Assembly (NCBI RefSeq): GCF_029027405.1
Contig: NZ_CP093396.1
Span: 2,739,497-2,803,496 of the forward strand
DNA from: Sulfurimonas sp.
Lineage (GTDB): Bacteria > Campylobacterota > Campylobacteria > Campylobacterales > Sulfurimonadaceae
DNA length: 64,000 nt
Reading direction: 5' to 3'
Position 1 is the first letter of the stretch. Every line of letters starts with the position of its first letter. This document shows positions 1-8,497 of this stretch, piece by piece. The notes under the pieces were generated by a model. That model did no database searches. It had not been told where the DNA came from and saw only the letters and a program-made list of their open reading frames with translations. The position numbers and the translations under genes are program-made.

Positions 1-460
1 TTCCGTTCTTATCTTTATCTTGATTACCGCCAGCTAGCTGTGGATAACCATTTCCACCACCACCAAAATCACCGTGACAAGATGCACATTGTTCTTCATA
101 GAGTTCATCACCCTCTTCAACAGAACCTTCACCTGCAGGTAAACCTGTGCCGTCTGGCAGCGCATCTATATCCCATGCTTTAATTTCATTAGCTGTTGCA
201 ATTCTACCAAAGCTAACACCTTTAGTGCTTTGCTCATTGTAGCGATAGGCAGTCTCTATACCATGTTTTCTTTCATAAGTAACACCACCATCAATAGCAG
301 TCTTATTTTTTATAGAATAAACTCCAACAGTACTTGGTGCTCCAACAGTAGCAGAAGCACTATTAGAAGTCGAACCACCCATGCAACCTGATAGCAATAA
401 AACAGAAGTAGCGAAAGACGCAGTTCCAATTATAATTAATTTACGATCTAACTTGAACAT
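1..460 (-). CDS. soxD: SoxD-like sulfur dehydrogenase cytochrome c subunit, C-terminus cut by window edge
   Basis: The reverse strand from the ATG at 458-460 stays open to the window edge (about 153 residues visible). The N-terminus has a hydrophobic signal ending in LLSGC (Cys26), a lipoprotein box, which suggests a membrane-anchored periplasmic protein. A haem-c motif CASCH lies at residues 125-129. The start overlaps the end of the upstream soxC-like gene by 20 bp, so the two are almost certainly co-transcribed. In the Sox pathway SoxD is the cytochrome partner of the molybdenum protein SoxC and passes on electrons from the sulfane sulfur bound to SoxY. The name rests mainly on pairing with soxC; the C-terminal half is not visible. 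Confidence 0.8.
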   Translation of the reverse strand, partial: MFKLDRKLIIIGTASFATSVLLLSGCMGGSTSNSASATVGAPSTVGVYSIKNKTAIDGGVTYERKHGIETAYRYNEQSTKGVSFGRIATANEIKAWDIDALPDGTGLPAGEGSVEEGDELYEEQCASCHGDFGGGGNGYPQLAGGNQDKDKNG

Positions 461-1742
461 TGTTTACCTCTCCTTTAGCATTTACAGCCCATGTATGGAT
501 AGCATTTCTGTGATAAACACCTTCAACACCAACTACTTTTTTCTCTTGATTAACAGTAGGTTGAACATTATCAGAATCATCATATGAACGACTTTGTAAT
601 AACAACGGTCTACCCTCATATCTATACATATAAGAGAATTTTGTCCAAGCTTTTGGTAATACTAAACCTTTAAGAGAAGCCTCTACCCAATTTTTACCAC
701 CATCAAAGCTGATATCAACTCCTCTAATAGTACCGTGTCCACTCCATGCTAAACCTTCAATCTCAACTAAATCACCTTTTTTAAGATCAGTCCATGGAAT
801 CTCTGGACATGGTGAAGTGATAACTGAATTTGTCTCAAGCGCGTAGAAGTGTTGAATAGCTTTACCACTTGCAGTAAGTGCAGTATATTTAGAAGTTTCT
901 TCTTTAGCATACCATGGTTTATCGCCAAACTCTAATCTTTTTAACCACTTAACACATAAGTTAGCTTCCCAACCTGGTGCCATTAAACGAACTGGATATC
1001 CTTGTTCAGCTCTTAATGCCTCACCATTTTGTCCATAAACTATCATAACATCATCAAGAACTTTCTCAATTGGTAATGTTCTACTCATTTCTGAACCATC
1101 ACTGCCCTCAGCAAGCATCCATTTTGCTTCAGGCTTAAGACCAAGTTCATCAAGAATTGTTTTCAAGCGAACACCTGTCCACTGAGAACAACTCATCATA
1201 CCTCTTACAAACTGTAAAGAATTAAACTGTGGACCTTTCCACTCTGCAGCACCATTTGATGGACACTCCATAAATAGAATTTTACTTTCACTTGGATATC
1301 TCTTTAATTGTTCTAAAGTAAGAACAATTGGTTTCTCAACAAGACCGTGAATCATTAATCTAAATTTATTTGGATCAATATGAGCTACACCGTTGTGAGT
1401 ACGAGTAAAGTGTAAACCATTCGGAGTGATAATACCTTTTTGCTCATGCAATGGAGTCATAGAAATAGCAGCATGCATATCACCAGCTGATGACATTAGA
1501 GCAGATGTTCTTCTAACTATGTTGTGCTCATACTTTGATGGCAATCCATAAGGATTATAATTACACTCATCTCCTAAAGTAGTTCCCCACTTTGAGTGAT
1601 GCATAATATTTGGATCATCGGCAAGCAGTGTACCTGGTGCTAGAATACTAGCAGCAGCAACTGCACTAACAGATGCAGTTCTTTTGAAAAAATCTCTTCT
1701 GCTGATAGATGTTAATTCTTTTGAATTAGGTGTTTTATCCAC
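441..1742 (-). CDS. soxC: Sulfur dehydrogenase molybdopterin subunit SoxC (sulfite oxidase family)
   Basis: This 433-residue protein has a twin-arginine signal (SRRDFFKR, arginines at 15-16) followed by an Ala-rich hydrophobic stretch, so it should be exported folded. The body is an oxidoreductase molybdopterin-binding domain with the likely Mo-ligand Cys160 in MECPSNGA, followed by a C-terminal Mo-co dimerisation domain (about residues 300-430). SoxC with SoxD removes six electrons from the SoxY-bound sulfane sulfur in the periplasm. The soxD-like gene overlaps its 3' end, and other sox genes probably follow outside the window. A homologous sulfite dehydrogenase (SorA) is the alternative; the paired lipoprotein cytochrome and the Sulfurimonas-like context favour SoxC. 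Confidence 0.88.
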   Translation of the reverse strand: MDKTPNSKELTSISRRDFFKRTASVSAVAAASILAPGTLLADDPNIMHHSKWGTTLGDECNYNPYGLPSKYEHNIVRRTSALMSSAGDMHAAISMTPLHEQKGIITPNGLHFTRTHNGVAHIDPNKFRLMIHGLVEKPIVLTLEQLKRYPSESKILFMECPSNGAAEWKGPQFNSLQFVRGMMSCSQWTGVRLKTILDELGLKPEAKWMLAEGSDGSEMSRTLPIEKVLDDVMIVYGQNGEALRAEQGYPVRLMAPGWEANLCVKWLKRLEFGDKPWYAKEETSKYTALTASGKAIQHFYALETNSVITSPCPEIPWTDLKKGDLVEIEGLAWSGHGTIRGVDISFDGGKNWVEASLKGLVLPKAWTKFSYMYRYEGRPLLLQSRSYDDSDNVQPTVNQEKKVVGVEGVYHRNAIHTWAVNAKGEVNNVQVRS

Positions 1743-2148
1743 ATCTTCTCCTTTTTTATGTTCATATTTTATATTTACGATTTAACGCATAACACAAAAT
1801 TATATAGAAATATGAATTAACTGCTCTGAAAATAGCTCTAATATCACAAAATAATCACAAATTTAACTCTATTTCGTCACAAAACGAAACACTCTTCTTA
1901 TTATAATTAGTAATATAAACAAAATTCATGAATATTATTTATCTTTATATAATGATAGTAAATGTTACTACTTAGATTTTTGAAATATTAACTCTTTATT
2001 TGTAGTATTTTTAACGAAACAGGAAAAAATTGAAAATTAATTGAAGAGAACAGAAAATTTTAAAAAGATATTACAATTGACAACGACCATAAAAGTGCAT
2101 TAACTACAGTCGTTGATAATAATTCTAAATCAGTATACTGATTTAGAA
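1743..2148. promoter_or_regulatory. Non-coding region upstream of soxC with phased TTGTGA repeats
   Basis: No credible gene is present in these about 400 bases. On the minus strand, TTGTGA occurs at 1877-1882, 1855-1860 and 1844-1849, with periods of 22 and 11 bp, all pointing toward soxC. TATAAT-like -10 boxes on the minus strand lie at 1900-1905 and 1799-1804. The second is about 40 bp downstream of the repeats, which would suit an activator site. Near the right end are two hairpins: CAACGAC/GTCGTTG (2081-2087 with 2109-2115) and the long stem listed separately at 2118-2153. The regulatory role is inferred. Confidence 0.4.
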
Positions 2149-2153
2149 TTATT
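2118..2153 (-). terminator. Perfect 16-bp stem-loop at the end of the small cytochrome c gene
   Basis: The arms at 2118-2133 and 2138-2153 are exactly complementary with a TATA loop, and the stem includes the stop codon of the cytochrome gene at 2149. The minus-strand exit is AT-rich but has no long T-run, so this is a stem-loop terminator or mRNA-end stabiliser rather than a textbook intrinsic terminator. Confidence 0.5.
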
Positions 2154-2463
2154 TTAATTCGCTAATATATTTAGCAATAGCAACAATTTTATCTCTAGAA
2201 AGACTAGAAGTTGAATCTTTCATTACCTGACTACTTTTATGCATAGTATAGGTTCCAATTCTTTCATCTTGATCTCTATATGCTCTTATTGTCAATGCTA
2301 ATTCAGTTACATCTCTACCAGCTAATATTGGTACTCCCTTGAGAGGACTTTTTAGAGCTTTATCGCCATGGCACAATGCACATCGTTGTTTATAAAGTTT
2401 TGCACCATCCGCGGCCATTAAACTAATACTTGCTAGTACTACTATAAGAAGAATTTTTTTCAT
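2149..2463 (-). CDS. Small periplasmic monohaem cytochrome c
   Basis: This 104-residue protein starts with a Sec signal peptide (lysines, a hydrophobic core of about 14 residues, cleavage near MAADG). A class I cytochrome c fold follows, with CALCH at residues 28-32, a Gly-Val-Pro-Ile-Leu-Ala-Gly segment and a methionine-containing region (TMHKSSQVM) that can supply the sixth haem ligand. It sits upstream of soxCD and in the same direction, so a role as electron shuttle for sulfur oxidation is likely but unproven. A second cytochrome of the same general design lies at 5360-5719. Confidence 0.85.
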   Translation of the reverse strand: MKKILLIVVLASISLMAADGAKLYKQRCALCHGDKALKSPLKGVPILAGRDVTELALTIRAYRDQDERIGTYTMHKSSQVMKDSTSSLSRDKIVAIAKYISELK

Positions 2464-2535
2464 TGTTACAACCTTTATTTAAATTTGTATCGTATTTTTA
2501 CCTAAATAGACAATAGATGAAGAAGTCTATTAAAA

Positions 2536-2787
2536 CTAATGTTTCTTTTTTTCAAATATACCCACCACAAAGTCTATAATTTTTCTTAAAATAAAGACTA
2601 CACTATAGACAATAAAAGAGTATAAAAAAGGATGTGAATAGTTTCCTTTTTCCCCCATTGTTTGCAACCTAGAAAATGGATCGCTCAATAGGTCAACATG
2701 CATTATTAAAGTCAACACCAATAATGTTAACAGATAATAAAGTATCTCTTTTTTTATCGTAAGTTTAAACTTTTGAATCATCTTCAT
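2536..2787 (-). CDS. Small two-span membrane protein, unknown
   Basis: This 83-residue protein has a basic N-terminus (MKMIQKFKLTIKK), a strongly hydrophobic stretch at about residues 15-32, a polar loop with SDPFSRLQTMGEKG, and a second hydrophobic stretch at about 55-75, ending in a Lys-rich tail. It should be an inner-membrane protein. Its start overlaps the end of the 2765-3208 gene by 23 bp, implying translational coupling. I do not recognise a family. An in-frame ATG two codons downstream (2781) is an alternative start. Confidence 0.6.
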   Translation of the reverse strand: MKMIQKFKLTIKKEILYYLLTLLVLTLIMHVDLLSDPFSRLQTMGEKGNYSHPFLYSFIVYSVVFILRKIIDFVVGIFEKKKH

Positions 2788-3208
2788 CTTCTTTTAACTC
2801 GATGATAAATTCTTGTCTTTTAATCGCTAGTTGATTTAGAATATCTTGACCAACCTCTTCTCTATCCTGCCAATCTATTTCATGATGAATATCAAAAAGC
2901 TTTTTAAAATAATCATAATGAACATCAGAGCTTGTAACTTTAAAAAAGTAATATCTTCTAAAACTAATATCATTTACATCACAAATTGCTATTTTTTTAC
3001 CAATGTCGTTTGGATAAACTTCTTCTTTTATCCAATTTAAAAAAAGTTCAGACTCTTTAAAGTAATTATAAAGATGTAAATCATTATCTTTTAAGAGATT
3101 GAATGTTTCTTCTTCGTCCTCAGTAAGTTCGAGATTATAGACATTGCTGTCCAGTTCAAACTTATCATTGGATTCATCATAAATAGCGAACTCTAATTTT
3201 ACTTGCAT
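2765..3208 (-). CDS. Hypothetical acidic cytoplasmic protein
   Basis: This 147-residue protein has no signal peptide and is rich in Asp/Glu (ELTEDEEE near residue 30; acidic C-terminus ELKEDEDDSKV). Aromatic residues are frequent (RRYYFFKV). No known motif is visible. It lies six bases downstream of the flavoprotein gene (3214-4701) and overlaps the following small membrane-protein gene, so all three look like one operon. It may be an accessory or maturation factor for the flavoprotein, but this is only context. Confidence 0.65.
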   Translation of the reverse strand: MQVKLEFAIYDESNDKFELDSNVYNLELTEDEEETFNLLKDNDLHLYNYFKESELFLNWIKEEVYPNDIGKKIAICDVNDISFRRYYFFKVTSSDVHYDYFKKLFDIHHEIDWQDREEVGQDILNQLAIKRQEFIIELKEDEDDSKV

Positions 3209-3213
3209 ACGAA

Positions 3214-4701
3214 TTAAGCTTTACCAGAAAGCATTCCGTACATTGTCATTGGTTTAAGAGCATAAACTTTCATTAGCCAAAATACCCATCTTTCTACTAG
3301 TGGATCTAGTGGGAATGATGGTGTAGGTTTAACAGTCCAGTCAAACTCAGCTAACATAACAGTACCGATATCTGTTATCAATGGACAAACAGTATAACCA
3401 GCATATTTTGAAGGTAATTTTTTCCCTTCCATCTGTGCTATTAAGTTATCTACAAGAACTTTATATTGTTTTCTTATCGATCCACCTGTTTTGCCCATTG
3501 GTACTTGAGCAATATCACCAAGTGAAAATACATTATCAAACTTAACATGTTGAAGTGTCTCTTTATTTACCGGAACCCAACCTTTAGCTGAACCAATATC
3601 AGATTCACCTACTTCTCTTGGAGCTACAGCATCTGGAGTGATATGTAAAAAATCATATGGAACTCTTATCTTTTCATGTTTAGAGATAACCTCAAAATCT
3701 TTCATAATTGGATCGTAAGGTCCTTTTTCTTGCCACTTAGAATCAAAAATAGCTATTTTATTCTCTTTTTCTACACCTATAAGGTTAGTTCTATAGTGCC
3801 ACTTAAAGCCTTCTCTCTTGAATTGCTCATGAATAGTATCGTGATATTCAGGAACACCAAACATAGCTCCACCATTTGGATAAAAAGTAAGTTCAGCATT
3901 TTCTCTAGCACCGGCTTCTTTAAGTCTTGCGTTTGTAAGATACATAATTTTCTTTGGAGCACCACCACATTTAATAGGTGTACTTGGATGTGTGAAAAGA
4001 AACTGTACCTTTTTACCATCTTTAGCATTTTTTGCTAACTCTATAGCTTTTTGCATCTCTACCCAAGTTTTAGCAGCACCTTCGCCTGTATAGATTGAAC
4101 ATATACCATCATTACCTATAGCTTTGTGAAGTCTTGAATTATCTCCAGTTGAGTAAGCACGACCAGCATGCTCTAAACCTTCAATTCTTTCAAAATCAAG
4201 TTGTAAACCAGTAGCTACAATCAAATAATCATAATCAATAACTTGACCTTTTGCAGTAGTTACTTGATTGTTTGTTGGATCAAAGTCGATAACTTTATCT
4301 TCAATTATCTTCGTACCTTCTGGTACAAAATCATCTCTATTGTAAACAATTTCATCTGCATCCCAAATACCAGCTGCAACTAATGTTTGACCTGGCTGAT
4401 AAGATACTGATTGTTTATTAGGCTCAATCACAGTAATATCTGGATTTTTAAGATTAAGAGTTAATCTTGCAGCTGTACTCATACCAGCAAGTCCACCACC
4501 AACGATTACAATCTTTCCATTAACGCCTGATTTAACAAGTTCTTTTTGATCTTTTTCCATTGCTTCAAGATCGCTACCGCCCATCATGAAACTTGCACCT
4601 GAGATACCAGCTAATTTCATAGCATCTCTTCTGCTCATACCTTTTGAAGATAAATCCTTGTCCATCTTCGATAACATATTATTAAGATACTTATAATCCA
4701 T
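3214..4701 (-). CDS. Tat-exported FAD oxidoreductase, sulfide:quinone oxidoreductase / flavocytochrome c family
   Basis: This 495-residue protein has a twin-arginine motif (MSRRDAMK, arginines at 24-25), then a Rossmann FAD-binding start with VGGGLAG at about 67-73 and a late FAD motif FSLGDIA at about 392-398. Cysteines at 201, 245 (TPIKCGGAPKK) and 439 (YTVCPL) match the redox cysteines expected in sulfide:quinone oxidoreductases. It should oxidise sulfide, with quinone or a cytochrome as acceptor. The Tat signal is unusual for a classic SQR and points to the periplasmic face, more as in FccB. It is surrounded by small cytochromes and soxCD on the same strand. The exact SQR subtype cannot be decided by eye. 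Confidence 0.8.
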   Translation of the reverse strand: MDYKYLNNMLSKMDKDLSSKGMSRRDAMKLAGISGASFMMGGSDLEAMEKDQKELVKSGVNGKIVIVGGGLAGMSTAARLTLNLKNPDITVIEPNKQSVSYQPGQTLVAAGIWDADEIVYNRDDFVPEGTKIIEDKVIDFDPTNNQVTTAKGQVIDYDYLIVATGLQLDFERIEGLEHAGRAYSTGDNSRLHKAIGNDGICSIYTGEGAAKTWVEMQKAIELAKNAKDGKKVQFLFTHPSTPIKCGGAPKKIMYLTNARLKEAGARENAELTFYPNGGAMFGVPEYHDTIHEQFKREGFKWHYRTNLIGVEKENKIAIFDSKWQEKGPYDPIMKDFEVISKHEKIRVPYDFLHITPDAVAPREVGESDIGSAKGWVPVNKETLQHVKFDNVFSLGDIAQVPMGKTGGSIRKQYKVLVDNLIAQMEGKKLPSKYAGYTVCPLITDIGTVMLAEFDWTVKPTPSFPLDPLVERWVFWLMKVYALKPMTMYGMLSGKA

Positions 4702-4783
4702 GCTTATCCTTTCATTTCTTTAACTTATAATTAGTTGTAAGGTATCGTAAAATATTTGATTTGGGACTTAATATAAATGCATT

Positions 4784-4828
4784 TTAAAAAAAATTACAAT
4801 AATGTGATAAAATTGTAACATTATTGTA
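4784..4828 (-). terminator. Intrinsic terminator after the 4831-5202 gene
   Basis: Arms at 4795-4805 and 4818-4828 form a perfect 11-bp stem with a 12-base loop. On the minus strand the stem is followed directly by a run of eight T residues. This is a classic Rho-independent terminator and separates the 4831-5202 gene from the flavoprotein gene. Confidence 0.75.
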
Positions 4829-4830
4829 GT

Positions 4831-5202
4831 CTATTGAGATGCTGCTTGAAAACTCACTAATCCTAAAAGGACATTGATTTTCTTTTCTTCATCAATATAG
4901 AATGGTATTGTATAGCCTTGATTTTGAATATCTTTTATATTTTCATTATCAAAGTAAATAGATTTTTTATACTTCTTTAGCTTAGTATGCATGTTAATTA
5001 TAATTGTATCAAGATACATCTCAAAACTACTAACATCAACTTCACCTTGCTTTTTTATTAGCTCTGAAGCCTCTTTTAATTGTTCTTTATAAAGTTCTGA
5101 AGAAAGAACATTCATACCAGGATAGTATGAAGTAAACTCACCTCTATTTTTAAGATATTTATCTAGTTCATTTTCAAGTTGTTTTTTAATATCATTTTGC
5201 AT
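4831..5202 (-). CDS. Hypothetical helical cytoplasmic protein
   Basis: This 123-residue protein has no signal peptide. The N-terminal half is rich in Lys/Glu/Leu and probably helical or coiled coil (QLENELDKYLKNRG; LYKEQLKEASELIKKQG). The C-terminal part has alternating hydrophobics (YTIPFYIDEEKKINVLLGLV). I do not recognise the family. An intrinsic terminator follows, so it is probably transcribed apart from the flavoprotein operon. Confidence 0.6.
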   Translation of the reverse strand: MQNDIKKQLENELDKYLKNRGEFTSYYPGMNVLSSELYKEQLKEASELIKKQGEVDVSSFEMYLDTIIINMHTKLKKYKKSIYFDNENIKDIQNQGYTIPFYIDEEKKINVLLGLVSFQAASQ

Positions 5203-5328
5203 ACTTATATCCTTTATCTCTCAGCTCACAATACTTAAACAATATCCCTTATTTACGCACAGGGTTGTCTTCAGAAGCTATTTTATATTTTTTAAGAAGT
5301 TTATTGAGAGGTATTTATATATAAAGCT

Positions 5329-5349
5329 ATATGCTGAATTTCAGCATAT
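5329..5349 (-). terminator. Stem-loop after the 5360-5719 cytochrome gene
   Basis: ATATGCTGA (5329-5337) and TCAGCATAT (5341-5349) form a 9-bp stem with a 3-base loop just downstream of the cytochrome stop codon on the minus strand. There is no long T-run, so termination is likely but not certain. Confidence 0.45.
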
Positions 5350-5359
5350 GCTTGAAGTT

Positions 5360-5719
5360 TTATTTTATACTATCACTAATATATTTAGCAAGAGCATCTA
5401 TCTCTTCATAAGAGAGATCTACAAGTGAACTTTTCATTAAAGCACCATAACCATACTTGTTAACACTTCCAAATCTATAGTCTTTTAACTCTTTTGCTAA
5501 TTTAGCAGCATCTAATCCATTAATTGGAGCATATTCGATTCTAGAAGAACCTTCAAATGTAATTTGTTTTCCATCAGCAGCATGACACATGATACAATCT
5601 TTTTTATAAATTGCCTCACCATTTGCTGGTAACAATACACCTGACTTATATACTGATGCACTGTCTGCAGCTATTAAAGTAACACTTGCTAATAATATGC
5701 AAAGAATAATTTTTTTCAT
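5360..5719 (-). CDS. Small periplasmic monohaem cytochrome c
   Basis: This 119-residue protein has a Sec signal peptide (MKKIILCILLASVTLIAA) and CIMCH at residues 42-46. The signal resembles that of the cytochrome at 2149-2463, and the C-terminal segment (LSYEEIDALAKYISDSIK) matches its LSRDKIVAIAKYISELK, so the two are probably related. A methionine near GYGALMKSS could be the sixth haem ligand. It sits beside the sulfide-oxidising flavoprotein gene and probably shuttles electrons in the periplasm. The upstream region has ATGTGA and TTGTGA hexamers spaced 11 bp on the minus strand, as at sox and psr. Confidence 0.85.
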   Translation of the reverse strand: MKKIILCILLASVTLIAADSASVYKSGVLLPANGEAIYKKDCIMCHAADGKQITFEGSSRIEYAPINGLDAAKLAKELKDYRFGSVNKYGYGALMKSSLVDLSYEEIDALAKYISDSIK

Positions 5720-5747
5720 TTTGAACCTTTAAATCATAAAGTTTGTG

Positions 5748-5764
5748 TCACATTATAATCACAA
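5748..5764 (-). promoter_or_regulatory. 11-bp-spaced TTGTGA/ATGTGA direct repeat upstream of a cytochrome c gene
   Basis: On the minus strand TTGTGA lies at 5759-5764 and ATGTGA at 5748-5753, an exact 11-bp period. A TATAAT-like hexamer (minus, 5752-5757) overlaps the pair. The same arrangement is seen upstream of soxC and psrA. Binding by a shared regulator is inferred. Confidence 0.4.
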
Positions 5765-5937
5765 AAATCTTAAATTACCTAAAAAATATCTTTGAACTAC
5801 TTATTTTGAAGTATAATGTTACTTTATAACTGATTCTTATTTAAAGAAATATATTGGTCTATTTTGGTTCAAGTATCTTTAATATAGTGATAGATATAGT
5901 TTAAAAAAATATTTCTTTATATAATAGGTACTCAAAA

Positions 5938-6291
5938 ATGGCAAAATCAATTAAAGCATCACTTATTCTATTAATACTAACTTTTACAGCATTATATGCA
6001 AAAAGCGGATACGATTATTACCATTATGGAAATAGTGGTTCTTCTTATAAAAAACTAAACAAAACGGCTATAAGTAAGATAGCAAAAGCAGAAGTTAAAA
6101 AATTAACTATGGCAAAAAAAATTCCAAAAAGTTGGAAATCAATACCCATATCAAAAATAAAAAAGTTTAATTCTAATGATTGGATAGTTAGTTTTAATAA
6201 TTTAAAAATAAAAGACAAATCAAAACGAGACTTGTATATATTTGTAAGCATCTATGGGCGCGTCAAAGGTGCCAACTATACTGGTCAATAA
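5938..6291 (+). CDS. Periplasmic DUF6488-like protein
   Basis: This 117-residue protein has a clear Sec signal (hydrophobic residues about 7-20, cleavage after LYA). The mature part follows the pattern I associate with DUF6488: a short helix with AKAEVKKLTMAKKIPKSWK, then WIVSFNN, a LYIFVSIYG strand and the terminal ANYTGQ. The function of this family is not known to me. It is alone on the plus strand between two minus-strand groups. The family call is from memory of the pattern and has not been checked. Confidence 0.7.
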   Translation: MAKSIKASLILLILTFTALYAKSGYDYYHYGNSGSSYKKLNKTAISKIAKAEVKKLTMAKKIPKSWKSIPISKIKKFNSNDWIVSFNNLKIKDKSKRDLYIFVSIYGRVKGANYTGQ

Positions 6292-6307
6292 AATAGGGTA
6301 TATATAT

Positions 6308-6724
6308 TTACTCTTTAGATTTTAGATCAGCATATAATGAAGTACAGGCTTGAACCGATGCTCTGTCTGGAACTCTTCTAACAGAAAGGTATGTAACAGA
6401 ACCGTCCGAATGAACTCTTTTTAACGCTGTTGCATACACCCAGTAATAAGCGCCATCTTTTCTAAGATTTTTAACTACTCCTGTCCAAAAACCTTTTGTT
6501 TGTATATCATCCCATAAGCCTTTAAAGGCAATTTTTGGCATATCTTCATGTCTAATAATATTATGAGGTTGCCCTAGAAGTTCTTCAAGTGTATATCCTG
6601 CTAACTCACAAAACAAATCATTCGCATATATGATTATTCCCTTTTCATCAGTTTCACTAAGAATATATTGATCAGAAGAAAAAAACCATTCTTCTGTTTT
6701 TTCACTCTTTACAATGCTCATCAA
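6308..6724 (-). CDS. Single-domain PAS sensor protein (Aer-like)
   Basis: This 138-residue protein is almost entirely one PAS domain: TDEKGIIIYANDLFCELAGYTLEELLGQPHNIIRHEDMP, then FWTGVVKNLRKDGAYYWV. This is the pattern of energy-taxis/Aer-type PAS domains, which bind FAD or another small ligand. No kinase, GGDEF or methyl-accepting domain follows, so it must signal through a partner protein. Campylobacterota often have such split Aer-type sensors (CetB-like), with the transducer encoded elsewhere. It lies directly downstream of aroC. Confidence 0.8.
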   Translation of the reverse strand: MMSIVKSEKTEEWFFSSDQYILSETDEKGIIIYANDLFCELAGYTLEELLGQPHNIIRHEDMPKIAFKGLWDDIQTKGFWTGVVKNLRKDGAYYWVYATALKRVHSDGSVTYLSVRRVPDRASVQACTSLYADLKSKE

Positions 6725-6731
6725 GTCTCCC

Positions 6732-7805
6732 TTATTTATAGTATTTACTTACTCCATCCATAGTTGAACCCATATTTAACAGTAACATATCTGCAATCAC
6801 AAGCGCAGCCATCGCTTCACAAACAACAGTTCCTCTGATAGCAACACAAGGATCATGTCTTCCTTTTAATGAAAAATCAAGCTCTTCATTTGTAGTTGTA
6901 ACAGTATGTTGTGTTTTAAATATTGATGGAGTTGGTTTAAAGTAAACATTCATTATAATATCATCACCATTTGATAGACCACCTAAAATTCCACCTGAAT
7001 GATTTGACTCAAATCCATTCGCTCTAATTGCATCATTATTAGTAGATCCATGAGCAGATGCACTCAAAACTCCATCTCCAATCTCAACAGCCTTAACTGC
7101 ATTTAAACCCATCATTGCATCTGCTAAGACACCATCTAGCTTATAATAAAGTGGCTGACCTAAGCCAATTGGAGCACCTTTTATTAACACTCTTGATACA
7201 CCACCAACAGAGTCATGATTATTCTTTGCTTCAAGGATAACATCTTTTTGTTCTTGTTCTTTAGTTTTATCTAAAGCATAAATAATACTTTTTTTAGCCA
7301 TTTCATAATCAAAAATTTCAGATTTTACACCACCAACTTCACTAATTCCACTTAAGACTTCAATATCTAACTCTTTAAGCATTAGTTTTGCAATAGCTCC
7401 TGCTGCAACTCTAGCAGCTGTTTCTCTCGCAGATGCACGACCACCACCTCTATAATCTCTTATGCCATACTTATGAAAGTAAGTAAAATCCGCATGTCCA
7501 GGACGAAAAACATCTTTAATATTTGTATAGTCTTTTGACTTTTGATTTGTGTTAAAGATAATCATTGCTATGGGAGTTCCCGTACTTTTTCCTTCAAAAA
7601 CACCACTTAAAATCTCCACCTCATCAGCTTCTTTTCTAGCAGTTTCAAACTCACTTTTACCTGGTTTTCTACGATTGAGTTCACTTTGGATATATACTTC
7701 ATCAATATCCAAGCCTGCGGGTACACCATCGAGCAAACAACCAATAGCCTTACCATGCGACTCACCAAAAGTGCTATATCTTAACTTCATTCCAAAACTG
7801 TTCAA
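6732..7805 (-). CDS. aroC: Chorismate synthase
   Basis: This 357-residue protein has the chorismate synthase signatures: N-terminal GMKLRYSTFGESHGKAIG, then GRASARETAARVAAGAIA, and a C-terminal RGRHDPC-type segment (KGRHDPCVAIRGTVV). It converts EPSP to chorismate with reduced FMN, the last step of the shikimate pathway. It starts one base after the stop of rnc and follows rnhA-rnc, an order I associate with this phylum. Confidence 0.97.
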   Translation of the reverse strand: MNSFGMKLRYSTFGESHGKAIGCLLDGVPAGLDIDEVYIQSELNRRKPGKSEFETARKEADEVEILSGVFEGKSTGTPIAMIIFNTNQKSKDYTNIKDVFRPGHADFTYFHKYGIRDYRGGGRASARETAARVAAGAIAKLMLKELDIEVLSGISEVGGVKSEIFDYEMAKKSIIYALDKTKEQEQKDVILEAKNNHDSVGGVSRVLIKGAPIGLGQPLYYKLDGVLADAMMGLNAVKAVEIGDGVLSASAHGSTNNDAIRANGFESNHSGGILGGLSNGDDIIMNVYFKPTPSIFKTQHTVTTTNEELDFSLKGRHDPCVAIRGTVVCEAMAALVIADMLLLNMGSTMDGVSKYYK

Positions 7806-8486
7806 TTATTTTTCCTTTTCTAGCATCTCAACCGCAATTTTTGCAGATTCTTGTTGGGCTATTTTCTTACTTTTGCCTATCGCTCTAGCGTATTCTTTAT
7901 CTTGAATTATTACCGCTACTTCAAACTCTTTTAAATGGTCGGGTCCACGACTAGCTACAACTTTATACTCAGGAGTTATACCAAACCTTGATTGCGTTAG
8001 TTCTTGAAGAGTTGTTTTAAAATCATTAAATAGAAAATCTAAAGATATCTCTTGATGATTTTTCTCTATTAACTTTATAGCAATTTTATCTACTTTACTT
8101 AAACCTGCTTCTAGATAAATTGCTCCCATTATAGCTTCAAAGGCATTTGAAAGTAACGATGACTTCTCTCGTCCTCCATTGTTTTGCTCAGCATTTGACA
8201 AGTAAATAAACTCTCCCAAATCCAAAGACCTAGCCAGCTTATCAAAACCCGCTTCATTTACTAAAGAAGCTCTGATTTTTGATAGTTTCCCTTCATCAGA
8301 TTTTTTAAACTTTTTATAAAGATACTCACCTACAATAAGGTCTAAAACCGCATCTCCTAAAAATTCTAATCGCTCATTATCGTAGGGCTGTTTATAACTT
8401 TTATGTGTCAGCGCTTCGATAATGAGCTTTTTATCTTTAAATTCATATCCTAGTTTATCTTCTAAGATTTCTATGTTTTTACTCAT
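7806..8486 (-). CDS. rnc: Ribonuclease III
   Basis: This 226-residue protein has the RNase III signature NERLEFLGDAVLDL at about residues 37-50 (catalytic acidic residues Glu41 and Asp45), a second acidic site in NAFEAIMGAIYLEAG, and a C-terminal double-stranded RNA-binding domain from about residue 155. It processes rRNA precursors; the long stems flanking 16S and 23S in this window are its expected substrates. It sits between rnhA and aroC. Confidence 0.97.
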   Translation of the reverse strand: MSKNIEILEDKLGYEFKDKKLIIEALTHKSYKQPYDNERLEFLGDAVLDLIVGEYLYKKFKKSDEGKLSKIRASLVNEAGFDKLARSLDLGEFIYLSNAEQNNGGREKSSLLSNAFEAIMGAIYLEAGLSKVDKIAIKLIEKNHQEISLDFLFNDFKTTLQELTQSRFGITPEYKVVASRGPDHLKEFEVAVIIQDKEYARAIGKSKKIAQQESAKIAVEMLEKEK

Positions 8487-8497
8487 TAAATTTTCTC

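Noticed and set aside
3676..4038. Plus- and minus-strand frames inside the flavoprotein gene
   Set aside because: They overlap the conserved coding sequence of the SQR-like gene and have no support of their own.
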